Part shown: positions 1 through 5,192 of the stretch, piece after piece
How the letters are laid out: each line of letters begins with the position of its first letter
Position numbering within the stretch: position 1 is the first letter of the stretch
DNA from: Erysipelotrichaceae bacterium
Lineage (GTDB): Bacteria > Bacillota_I > Bacilli_A > Erysipelotrichales > Erysipelotrichaceae
Direction of reading: 5' to 3'
Length of the DNA stretch: 5,192 bases
Assembly: GCA_900770275.1 (NCBI GenBank)
Contig: CAAGJS010000008.1
Span: 1 to 5,192 of the forward strand
Made by a program: the position numbers and the translations under genes
The notes under the pieces: generated by a model
What the model saw: only the letters and a program-made list of their open reading frames with translations
Database searches by the model: none
Told to the model about the DNA's origin: nothing

Positions 1-147
1 GATTTGATGCTGTGTGGTTGAAAAGGCTTTGCAATGCGGCAATGAGAACTTTGCTATTTTCACATCACGCTGCGGAACTTCTCTCCCTTTAGCAAGAGTC
101 TTTTCAAAATATTAGGAACAAATCAAATACCCCGTAAACCAAATCTC

Positions 148-219
148 GTTGAATTTAGCCAATTTTTAAAATTTTATTTAATTTTATTTAATTGAAAAGT
201 CAAAAATATTGGCTGCAAC
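148..219. repeat. Interrupted inverted repeat flanking an AT-rich loop
   Basis: AGCCAAT at 157-163 pairs with ATTGGCT at 208-214. The pairing continues as TTTT (164-167) with AAAA (203-206), leaving T207 as a single bulge. Outside the core, GTTG at 148-151 mirrors CAAC at 216-219 with unequal spacers. The 35-base loop is almost pure A/T and includes a tandem repeat. It could be a protein-binding palindrome, a poor bidirectional terminator, or a relic of a small mobile element. The repeat itself is seen directly; its function is unknown. Confidence 0.55.
171..190. repeat. Tandem decamer ATTTTATTTA x2
   Basis: Two perfect adjacent copies of a ten-base A/T unit (171-180 and 181-190) form the loop of the surrounding inverted repeat; a third partial copy (ATT) follows at 191. 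Such low-complexity A/T runs can act as bent or UP-element-like DNA or may simply reflect base composition. Confidence 0.6.
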
Positions 220-257
220 GCGCTCAACAGAGCAGGCGATATCCAGGCACAGAGAGA

Positions 258-779
258 TTATTCAGATTGTAAGCCCTGTTTCTTACGATTCCAGATCAGT
301 GCCCGCGCTGTTGAAACGATGATCACAAGTGACGCAACGCCGCCGACAAAATTCATGATCGAGAAATTGAATACCGCAAACATTGCCGCATTGATCAGGA
401 ATGCCCAAAGCAGAGCCTTCTGATTGTCTTTGACTGTGAAGACGGCGATTGTATATTCCGCATTTGCCACAACCGGCAGAATGCCGAGCAGACCGCGATT
501 ATTGAACCAGAGACCAAGAACGATTCCAAGAATGGTGATGATCCACTGCAGAACGCTCGATTCAATCTTCCTGATCGCAAGAATATTTCTGAAAAGGCTG
601 ATCCCGTTCTGCACCACGGCACTGTAACCCTTCAGGACAAAGGAGCTGACACAGTAGAAGCCCTGACTGAAGCACTGCAGCAGTAACATTCTTCGTACCG
701 AGTGCTGATTACTGCTGGCGGCATCCGTCACCATTGCACCTACACTCATAAGGTTTCCAAGCAGCACATCAGAAATCAT
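258..779 (-). CDS. YgjV-family small inner-membrane protein
   Basis: A 173-residue hydrophobic protein of the YgjV (Imp-YgjV) family, whose biochemical role is unknown. About four to five membrane segments are visible, roughly at residues 32-50, 78-94, 97-115, 123-140 and 143-162. Between the first two lies the family-like stretch GYSAVVQNGISLFRN (51-65), and the C-terminus is short and basic (WNRKKQ). Length and layout fit the family. The start is well supported: on the minus strand AAGGAG (bases 789-794) sits 9 bases before the ATG. The gene stands alone, is divergent from the nitroreductase operon and shares the 780-929 promoter region with it. No clear terminator follows. Family assignment rests on pattern recognition; function and substrate cannot be read from the sequence. 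Confidence 0.75.
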   Translation of the reverse strand: MISDVLLGNLMSVGAMVTDAASSNQHSVRRMLLLQCFSQGFYCVSSFVLKGYSAVVQNGISLFRNILAIRKIESSVLQWIITILGIVLGLWFNNRGLLGILPVVANAEYTIAVFTVKDNQKALLWAFLINAAMFAVFNFSIMNFVGGVASLVIIVSTARALIWNRKKQGLQSE

Positions 780-788
780 CGTTACCCT

Positions 789-794
789 CTCCTT
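789..794 (-). promoter_or_regulatory. Shine-Dalgarno site of the ygjV-like gene
   Basis: The minus strand reads AAGGAG, 9 bases before the ATG at 779-777. It fixes this start over the in-frame Met codon at residue 11. Confidence 0.75.
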
Positions 795-822
795 TCCCGA
801 AGATTATCATCCCGGAAGAGAC

Positions 823-828
823 AGTATA
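823..828 (-). promoter_or_regulatory. Possible -10 box for the ygjV-like gene
   Basis: The minus strand reads TATACT, five of six consensus positions, about 44 bases before the start codon, placing transcription start near 816. The hexamer 17 bases upstream, TGATCA at 846-851, matches the -35 consensus poorly (three of six) and is itself a palindrome. A competing GATAAT at 803-808 would start transcription on top of the ribosome site and is less likely. Confidence 0.3.
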
Positions 829-898
829 CAGCAGGAAGCCCATATTGATCACTTCATTCTTTACTTTTTTCTCCGAACTCTTCCAATCCGGATACACT

Positions 899-907
899 TG
901 AAATAAT
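899..907 (+). promoter_or_regulatory. Possible extended -10 promoter of the nitroreductase operon
   Basis: TG at 899-900, one base, then AATAAT at 902-907 makes an extended -10 element (TGnTATAAT type). No good -35 hexamer is seen at the right distance; the best are three-of-six matches around 880-886. Transcription would start near 914, giving a leader of only about 16 bases that still contains the ribosome site. GATACA at 891-896 is an alternative -10. Confidence 0.3.
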
Positions 908-916
908 TACAAATAC

Positions 917-921
917 AGGAG
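917..921 (+). promoter_or_regulatory. Shine-Dalgarno site of the nitroreductase
   Basis: AGGAG lies 8 bases before the ATG at 930 and decides the start. Confidence 0.8.
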
Positions 922-929
922 CGCTAACT

Positions 930-1751
930 ATGGATGAACAGGAAATCAGAAAACGCATCGAAGCAGGAAGAGAGTTTCTCCATCCCCGCGACGATACCCC
1001 GGAAGACTACAAAACGGATCAGGAACTGAAGGAGCCGCAGCCGCCGCTGGTAAAGGCACCGATGAAGGAAGAGAGGATTCCTCTTCCGCGCAATTTTGAT
1101 TCCCTTCCGATTGAAAATGACTTTCTCAAGATCATCAACAGCCGCCGTACCCATCGCATCTATACCGAAGAAACGATGCCGTTATTGGATCTCAGCTACC
1201 TGCTCTGGTGTACGCAGGGAATTGAATCCATCCGCGGAAAAAGCTATGCGACCCTGCGCACCGTCCCATGCGGAGGTGCGCGTCACGAATTTGAGTGCTA
1301 CATGATTCTCAAGAATGTGGAGAGTCTGCAGGATGGTTTCTACCACTACCTGCCCTGGTATCACGCGCTCGAGTTCCTCGGCACCAATGACAATGTTCCT
1401 GCAGCCATGTCCACCGCACTTGACGAGCAGACCTGGGCATCCAAAGCCAACGTCATCTTCCTCTACAGCTATGTGTGCTATCGTGCAGAGTGGCGCTATG
1501 GCATCGGTGCAGCACGCATGATCATGGCCGACGTCGGACACATCTCTGAAAACATGTACCTCGCCGCCGAAAGCATCCATCTGGGCGGCTGCGCCGTCGG
1601 AGCCGTAGATGGCGACTATTGCGACAGGCTGCTTGGCCTCGATGGAAAGGAAGAATTCACACTCTATGGCTTTACGATGGGCATGATCTCCAAAGAAACG
1701 GAATACCACGAAGAAGAAATCTATCAGTTCGTAAAGGAACAGGGTCTCTGA
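930..1751 (+). CDS. SagB-type nitroreductase-family oxidoreductase
   Basis: A predicted cytoplasmic FMN-dependent oxidoreductase of 273 residues, in the SagB/ThcOx branch of the nitroreductase superfamily. Residues 1-60 form a charged, proline-rich N-terminal extension typical of this branch. The flavin domain then begins with SRRTHRIY (71-78), whose arginines R72, R73 and R76 match the FMN-phosphate-binding motif. It continues with RTVPCGGARHEFE (110-122), the family's R-x-x-P-[SC]-[AG]-G segment, then the GFYHY stretch (136-140), the helix DVGHISENMYLAAESIHLGG (201-220) and a closing LYGFTMG (245-251). No YcaO cyclodehydratase or precursor peptide is nearby, so a role in azoline oxidation like true SagB is not supported. 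It heads an operon, overlapping tag by one base. The substrate is unknown; reduction of nitro-aromatics or quinones is the general expectation. Confidence 0.85.
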   Translation: MDEQEIRKRIEAGREFLHPRDDTPEDYKTDQELKEPQPPLVKAPMKEERIPLPRNFDSLPIENDFLKIINSRRTHRIYTEETMPLLDLSYLLWCTQGIESIRGKSYATLRTVPCGGARHEFECYMILKNVESLQDGFYHYLPWYHALEFLGTNDNVPAAMSTALDEQTWASKANVIFLYSYVCYRAEWRYGIGAARMIMADVGHISENMYLAAESIHLGGCAVGAVDGDYCDRLLGLDGKEEFTLYGFTMGMISKETEYHEEEIYQFVKEQGL

Positions 1752-2323
1752 TGCAGGAAATCTCCCGCTGCCCCTGGGCAGAAAGCGATGCCTATTCCCG
1801 CATCTATCATGATGAACGCTGGTGCGTGCCAGTCCACGATGATCGCGAACTGTTTGCGATGCTCGTGCTCGAGGGCATGCAGGCAGGATTATCGTGGAAT
1901 CTGATTCTTCGGCGCGAAGAAGGTATCCGCAGCCTGACGAACAACCTGAATCCAACAACGGTATCAACATATACAGCTGAGGATGAGAAACGACTCGGCA
2001 ACGATCCAAGAATGATCCGCTCCAAGACAAAGATCCATGCCATGGTCACCAACGCACAGCAGTTTCTGAATGTTCAGAAGGAATGGGGATCCTTCGACGC
2101 CTATATCTGGCACTTTACGGAAGGAAAGGTCATTGACCATCACCTCGTTCATCCGGAAGACATGCCTGCTCAGGATGAGCTGTCCAGCTTGGTCAGTAAA
2201 GATCTCAGGAAACGCGGATTCAAGTTTGTCGGCCCCGTCATCATCTATTCCTATCTGCAGGCAATCGGCGTCATCAATGATCATCTGATCTCCTGTCCCT
2301 TTCACGATCATCCAGTAAAATAA
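1751..2323 (+). CDS. tag: DNA-3-methyladenine glycosylase I
   Basis: A cytoplasmic base-excision repair enzyme (190 residues; E. coli Tag has 187) that cuts 3-methyladenine from alkylated DNA. The zinc ligands are all present: C7 and H20 at the N-terminus, H178 and C182 in the C-terminal NDHLISC segment, matching C4, H17, H175 and C179 of E. coli Tag. The active-site block LEGMQAGLSW (40-49) holds E41, equivalent to E38, and W49, equivalent to W46. The family signature KRGFKFVG lies near residues 153-160. The start is the ATG whose A is also the last base of the nitroreductase TGA (TGATG). The frame is open further upstream to 1619, but that would add 44 non-homologous residues out of the preceding gene. 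AAAGGA (1733-1738) or AGGG (1741-1744) could serve as ribosome site, and translational coupling is likely. It looks intact and functional. Confidence 0.95.
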   Translation: MQEISRCPWAESDAYSRIYHDERWCVPVHDDRELFAMLVLEGMQAGLSWNLILRREEGIRSLTNNLNPTTVSTYTAEDEKRLGNDPRMIRSKTKIHAMVTNAQQFLNVQKEWGSFDAYIWHFTEGKVIDHHLVHPEDMPAQDELSSLVSKDLRKRGFKFVGPVIIYSYLQAIGVINDHLISCPFHDHPVK

Positions 2324-2327
2324 AGCC

Positions 2328-3185
2328 ATGAACGCAAAGTCACGCTACTATCTTGCGGCGATCGTCGCCATCTTCTTCTGGGGCAGTTCCTTTGTCGGTA
2401 CGAAGCTGGCATACGCCTCCTTCGGCCCCTTTACGGTCTGCTTTCTGCGCTTTGCCCTGTCACTTGTCATCCTTAAGATCGTGCGCATCATCCGCCACGA
2501 CAACAGGAAACTGGAGAAACAGGATATCCCGATTCTTCTGACCACCGGTCTGCTTGGCATTTCAGTCTATTACACCTGTGAAAACTATGCCCTGACGCTG
2601 ACGTCAGCTTCGGCGGCGTCATTGATCTCCGGGTCCTACCCTGCCATTACGGCACTGGTCGGCGTCCTGTTCTATCACATGAAGGTAAAGAAAAAGCAGG
2701 TCATCGGCATCCTGCTGGCAATGCTGGGAATCATTATTCTGACAAATGGCGGCGACTTCAGCGGCTCCAACGTCACACTTGGCAACGCGATCCTGATTTT
2801 TGACGGATTCCTGTGGGCCTTCTATAACTTCCTGATTCCCCGCATCCACAGCGACTATTCCGTTCTTTCCATCACCTATTATCAGACGCTGCTGGCGCTT
2901 CCGTTTCTGATTCCAGGTGTACTGATCGAAAATCCTGCGGCAATATCCATTACCCCATCCGCCATCGGCGCAATTCTCTATCTTGCGATCGGCTGCTCCG
3001 TACTTGCCTATCTTCTCTACAACTTCTCACTGCGCGGCATTTCGCCTTCAGCAGCCGCGGCGATCATGAACCTGATGCCAGTCTTCGGCCTGATTCTTTC
3101 CGCTTTGATTCTCAAGGAGTCAATCAGTCTTACTTCCATCGGCGGCGGAGTCATCGTCATCATCGGTGTCCTGCTCAGCGCCTAG
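2328..3185 (+). CDS. EamA-domain (DMT superfamily) transporter
   Basis: A 285-residue membrane transporter with about ten helices formed by two EamA repeats, the usual size and fold of the drug/metabolite transporter superfamily. The first repeat opens with FFWGSSFVGTKLA (16-28), includes ENYALTLTSASAASLI (85-100) and ends near ILTNGG (137-142). The second starts near LGNAILIFDGFLWAFYN (151-167) and contains YNFSLRGISPSAAAAIMNLMP (231-251) and the closing LILKESISL (260-268). Members export amino acids, metabolites or toxic small molecules; the cargo here cannot be told. The ATG is 4 bases after the tag stop and has no good Shine-Dalgarno site, so reinitiation by ribosomes finishing tag is the probable mode. 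It is the last gene of the plus-strand operon. Its TAG lies within 4 bases of the end of the convergent regulator and no terminator is seen. Confidence 0.9.
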   Translation: MNAKSRYYLAAIVAIFFWGSSFVGTKLAYASFGPFTVCFLRFALSLVILKIVRIIRHDNRKLEKQDIPILLTTGLLGISVYYTCENYALTLTSASAASLISGSYPAITALVGVLFYHMKVKKKQVIGILLAMLGIIILTNGGDFSGSNVTLGNAILIFDGFLWAFYNFLIPRIHSDYSVLSITYYQTLLALPFLIPGVLIENPAAISITPSAIGAILYLAIGCSVLAYLLYNFSLRGISPSAAAAIMNLMPVFGLILSALILKESISLTSIGGGVIVIIGVLLSA

Positions 3186-3189
3186 AAGA

Positions 3190-3759
3190 TCATTCCCGCA
3201 TGAACCGTATCGAGATGCTGGCGAACGACATAAGCCGTCGCTTCTTCCGGCGTCTCTTTTTTCCGCCTTCAATCCATGCGGCCATCATGCCAAGGAAATA
3301 GCCGGCACGAATCGCAATCACATAGCGCGAATCCGCATCCTGCAGATTCAGGCCGCGCTTCTTCATGTATGACACAAGAATCGGCCCATAGTTGGTAAAT
3401 GCCGCATACACCAGATCAACACGGTGAATCCGGAAGATGATTTCCAGCACCTCCAGATTCTTTGGATCCATCCAGTAGCGAAGCACATAGAGAATGAATT
3501 CCCCATCCTGCTTCAAAGGCGGATTGGTTTCACAGAAGCCGGACAGAACTTCCTTGAACTGGCGATCACACTTCCATCCCAGCAAATCCGCAATTTCATC
3601 AAAGTTACGGTAAAAGGTCGACCGTCCTACCGTCGACCTCTTGGAAATATCACTTACCGTAATCCTGTCAAAATCCTTTTCCTTCAGCGCATCCAGCAGT
3701 CCCTGATACAGCAGCTCAGCGGAACGCTCCGTACGCGGGTCATCCTTCATGTGCATCAT
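3190..3759 (-). CDS. TetR/AcrR-family regulator with a frame-shifted C-terminus
   Basis: A predicted DNA-binding regulator. Residues 10-55 form the N-terminal helix-turn-helix domain, with FDRITVSDISKRSTVGRSTFY (30-50) covering the turn and recognition helix, followed by RNFDEIADLL (51-60). The body to residue 168 looks like the ligand-binding domain of the DhaS-like group, ending in MMAAWIEGGKK. From codon 169 the annotated frame gives a very basic tail, RRRKKRR, plus unrelated residues up to a TGA at 3190-3192 (189 residues). In the -1 frame the same bases encode ETPEEATAYVV and onward to MIF, stopping at 3182-3184 (192 residues), which is what the family should have. The switch point is an A6 run at 3257-3262. 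The start ATG at 3757-3759 has no clear ribosome site, and Met codons 2 and 4 are alternatives. It lies 30 bases after the kinase, probably co-transcribed and perhaps controlling it. Confidence 0.85.
   Translation of the reverse strand: MMHMKDDPRTERSAELLYQGLLDALKEKDFDRITVSDISKRSTVGRSTFYRNFDEIADLLGWKCDRQFKEVLSGFCETNPPLKQDGEFILYVLRYWMDPKNLEVLEIIFRIHRVDLVYAAFTNYGPILVSYMKKRGLNLQDADSRYVIAIRAGYFLGMMAAWIEGGKKRRRKKRRLMSFASISIRFMRE
3256..3262 (-). other. A AAA AAG heptamer at the regulator's frame break
   Basis: On the minus strand the frame reads GGA AAA AAG AGA at codons 166-169, so the heptamer is exactly in the phase that allows -1 slippage, as in E. coli dnaX. The -1 frame after it is the conserved one. 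A weak hairpin (AGCGAC/GTCGTT, loop of seven) begins about 12 bases further on. A one-base loss from an original A7 run, or a sequencing error, gives the same picture. Confidence 0.6.
3615..3639. repeat. 8-bp inverted repeat inside the regulator's recognition-helix codons
   Basis: AGGTCGAC (3615-3622) and GTCGACCT (3632-3639) are perfect inverted arms around nine bases. Each contains the palindromic hexamer GTCGAC, and the two copies encode the repeated Arg-Ser-Thr of RSTVGRST (residues 41-48). It probably reflects the protein repeat, though an intragenic operator cannot be excluded. Confidence 0.45.
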
Positions 3760-3789
3760 CTTAAGGGAATCATAGCAGAAACCAAAGCT

Positions 3790-5192
3790 TCAGCGCAGAA
3801 GAACGTCTTTGTAAACCTGATCCAGATGCCGATAGACCGGCTTGAGACGCGGGAAAATATCGCGATACACCTCTTCATAGAGACGCTGATAGATCGCATG
3901 AACCGCCGGACGTGGATCGAACTGCTTCTCGGTCCGCACACAGGCAGAGACTGCCGTCTCAAAGTCAGGGAACACACCCATTCCCACGAAGGTACTGATC
4001 GCTGCCCCGATGCCGGTTGCCTCATAGGATTGGGTCCGGATGATCGGGACACCATACATGTCCGCCGAAATCTGGCAGATCTCGTCGCTCTGTGATCCGC
4101 CGCCTCCGACCGCAATTGAATCGAACCTCTGGCCCGAACGCTTCTGAATGCCTCGGATCCCATCGATCAGGGCGAAGTTGATGCCCTCCACGATGGCGCG
4201 GTAAATATGGATGCGCGTATGCACATCGCTGAAGCCGACAATCGCACCTTTGGCATAGGGCATCGTCACATTGGGCGTAAAGTACGGTTGCAGAAACAGT
4301 CCTTCACATCCCGCCGGGATGCCAGCCAGTTTCTCATCCAACAATTGTTCCGCAGAGATGCCAAGCTGCCTGGCCTGCTGCACTTCCTTCTGGGCAAATT
4401 CCTTCTTGAACCAGGAGATCAGCCAGTAGCCCCGATATACTTCATACTCCGGATTGTATTTTCCCGGAATCAATGCCGCATACGCCGGCACAAACCGTTC
4501 CGGCTCCGTATACTCATCCGACATGTAGGTAAAGGTTGCCGTCGTACCAAGACCGATCGCGCCGCGATTGCCTTTCACACAGCCCAGTCCGATCAGTTCG
4601 CATGCCTTGTCGGAACCTGACGCATAAACCGGAAGATCAGCGGGCAATCCACTGTCATGGGCAAACTGGTCGGTCACCCTGCCGCAGATTTCACCGGCTT
4701 CCGCCAGCTCGCACAGCTTCTCCTGTTCAATCGGATAGACGGGATAGGTCAGTGCCGAAGACGAATACCACGTGCGATGCTTGTTGTCAAAGGGAATGTG
4801 GCCGATCATCGATGCCTTCGAATCCACCATGCGCCCGGTCATCTTAAAGAGAAGATAGCCGCTCAGAAGAAGATATTTGTAGGTCTTCTTCCAGATGTCC
4901 GGCTCATTTTCCCGGATCCAGTTGCAGTGACTTTTCGCATACTGAAGATCAACGATCGAAGAAGCTCCGGCGGCCTTGAACACCGCCTTGCGCGTCATTG
5001 GCATCTGCGGCTTCCCGTCAGCCATGCGTTTGTCGAGCCATAATATTGCGGGACGCAATGGTTTTCCATCTTCATCGACACAGACAACCGTGTCGCGGAT
5101 TGTCGTAATGGTTACTGCTTTGATATGGGAAATAAGATCGGGATGAGAAGCTATTACTTCGCGGCACGTATCACAGATCGTGCGGTAATACA
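3790..5192 (-). CDS. FGGY-family carbohydrate kinase (N-terminus outside the window)
   Basis: An ATP-dependent sugar or polyol kinase; 466 residues are visible and about 40-50 N-terminal residues, including the first phosphate-binding loop, lie beyond the right edge. The frame is open to the edge: TTG at 5058 is an internal Leu codon, as DEDGKPLRPAILWLDKR (visible residues 39-55) crosses it and is the typical FGGY substrate-side motif. Further landmarks are YASGSDKACELIGLG (189-203) with D194 as the likely catalytic base, GLGTTATF (213-220), a near match to the second FGGY signature from G315 to E335 with Phe at one aliphatic position, and the ATP-side GGGGSQSDEICQISAD (362-377). RGYWLISWFKKEF and the C-terminal pattern remind me of the YgcE-like subgroup rather than true xylulokinase or gluconokinase, but the substrate is unproven. 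It is transcribed ahead of the TetR regulator. Confidence 0.9.
   Translation of the reverse strand, partial: YYRTICDTCREVIASHPDLISHIKAVTITTIRDTVVCVDEDGKPLRPAILWLDKRMADGKPQMPMTRKAVFKAAGASSIVDLQYAKSHCNWIRENEPDIWKKTYKYLLLSGYLLFKMTGRMVDSKASMIGHIPFDNKHRTWYSSSALTYPVYPIEQEKLCELAEAGEICGRVTDQFAHDSGLPADLPVYASGSDKACELIGLGCVKGNRGAIGLGTTATFTYMSDEYTEPERFVPAYAALIPGKYNPEYEVYRGYWLISWFKKEFAQKEVQQARQLGISAEQLLDEKLAGIPAGCEGLFLQPYFTPNVTMPYAKGAIVGFSDVHTRIHIYRAIVEGINFALIDGIRGIQKRSGQRFDSIAVGGGGSQSDEICQISADMYGVPIIRTQSYEATGIGAAISTFVGMGVFPDFETAVSACVRTEKQFDPRPAVHAIYQRLYEEVYRDIFPRLKPVYRHLDQVYKDVLLR

Larger units (their letters stand above)
1..257. other. Non-coding, AT-rich stretch downstream of the ygjV-like gene
   Basis: No convincing gene is visible here. 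Bases 3-92 are open on the plus strand up to a TAG at 90-92 and could be the last 29 codons of a gene starting outside the window, but the peptide resembles no family I know. The opposite strand is also open over the same bases, so the case is weak. From about 93 onward the composition becomes very AT-rich and stops are frequent in all frames. The stretch contains the inverted repeat and tandem decamer listed separately. No tRNA-like fold or clear intrinsic terminator was found by eye. A four-base GCTC/GAGC hairpin at 222-233 lies just downstream of the ygjV-like stop but lacks a proper T-run. Confidence 0.6.

Noticed and set aside
222..233. GCTC/GAGC hairpin as terminator of the ygjV-like gene
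   Set aside because: The stem is only four pairs and the following T-rich bases are interrupted, so it falls short of an intrinsic terminator.
1619..1750. N-terminal extension of tag using an upstream in-frame start
   Set aside because: It lies wholly within the nitroreductase gene, adds 44 residues absent from the Tag family, and the ATG at 1751 places C7 and H20 where the zinc ligands belong.
1182..2030. 282-residue open frame on the minus strand
   Set aside because: It is opposite the nitroreductase and tag genes, rich in Cys/His/Arg with no recognisable domain, and has no ribosome site; it is a shadow of the real genes.
930..3185. Thiazole/oxazole-modified peptide biosynthesis cluster suggested by the SagB-type enzyme
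   Set aside because: No YcaO protein, SagC-like partner or precursor peptide is visible, and the neighbours are a repair enzyme and a generic exporter.
3424..4095. 223-residue open frame on the plus strand
   Set aside because: It is antisense to the regulator and kinase, both of which show clear family motifs; its translation shows no domain.
4207..5043. Several 100-137 residue plus-strand open frames
   Set aside because: All are antisense to the FGGY kinase and have composition typical of reverse-strand shadows.
5056..5058. TTG as the start of the FGGY kinase
   Set aside because: The frame stays open to the window edge, and the upstream residues (RDTVVCVDEDGKP) are typical FGGY sequence, so TTG is an internal Leu codon.

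Overview
The window is a 5.2 kb piece of bacterial chromosome. Coding density is high, GC is roughly balanced by eye, one intergenic stretch is strongly AT-rich, and the clear ribosome sites are of the AGGAG type. Protein family choice (a stand-alone SagB-like nitroreductase, a TetR regulator resembling the DhaS group, a YgcE-like FGGY kinase, YgjV) and codon use suggest a Bacillota (Firmicutes) member. A gut lineage such as Erysipelotrichia is possible, but that is inference and no marker gene is present to fix it.

Layout. Bases 1-257 hold no convincing gene; the stretch is AT-rich and carries an interrupted inverted repeat around a tandem decamer. A YgjV-family membrane protein (258-779, minus) and a three-gene operon (plus) diverge from a 150-base promoter region at 780-929. 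The operon is a SagB-type nitroreductase (930-1751), DNA-3-methyladenine glycosylase I, tag (1751-2323), and an EamA/DMT transporter (2328-3185). The first two genes overlap by one base and the last two are 4 bases apart. From the other side come an FGGY carbohydrate kinase (minus, its N-terminus beyond the right edge) and, 30 bases downstream, a TetR/AcrR regulator (3190-3759). This unit converges tail-to-tail on the transporter with essentially no intergenic space and no visible terminator.

How the genes may work together. The plus-strand operon joins a flavin reductase, an alkyl-base repair glycosylase and a small-molecule exporter, which fits a small stress or xenobiotic module, though genomic convenience is equally possible. 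The kinase and regulator look like the end of a sugar or polyol utilisation operon with its own regulator.

The most interesting point is in the regulator. Its last 21 codons are out of the family frame. A run of six A's, forming the heptamer A AAA AAG in the reading frame, separates the normal TetR body from a tail that makes sense only in the -1 frame. This is either a one-base indel in a homopolymer or a site of frameshifting or slippage. I see no CRISPR array, IS element, tRNA, rRNA or clear new defence system.
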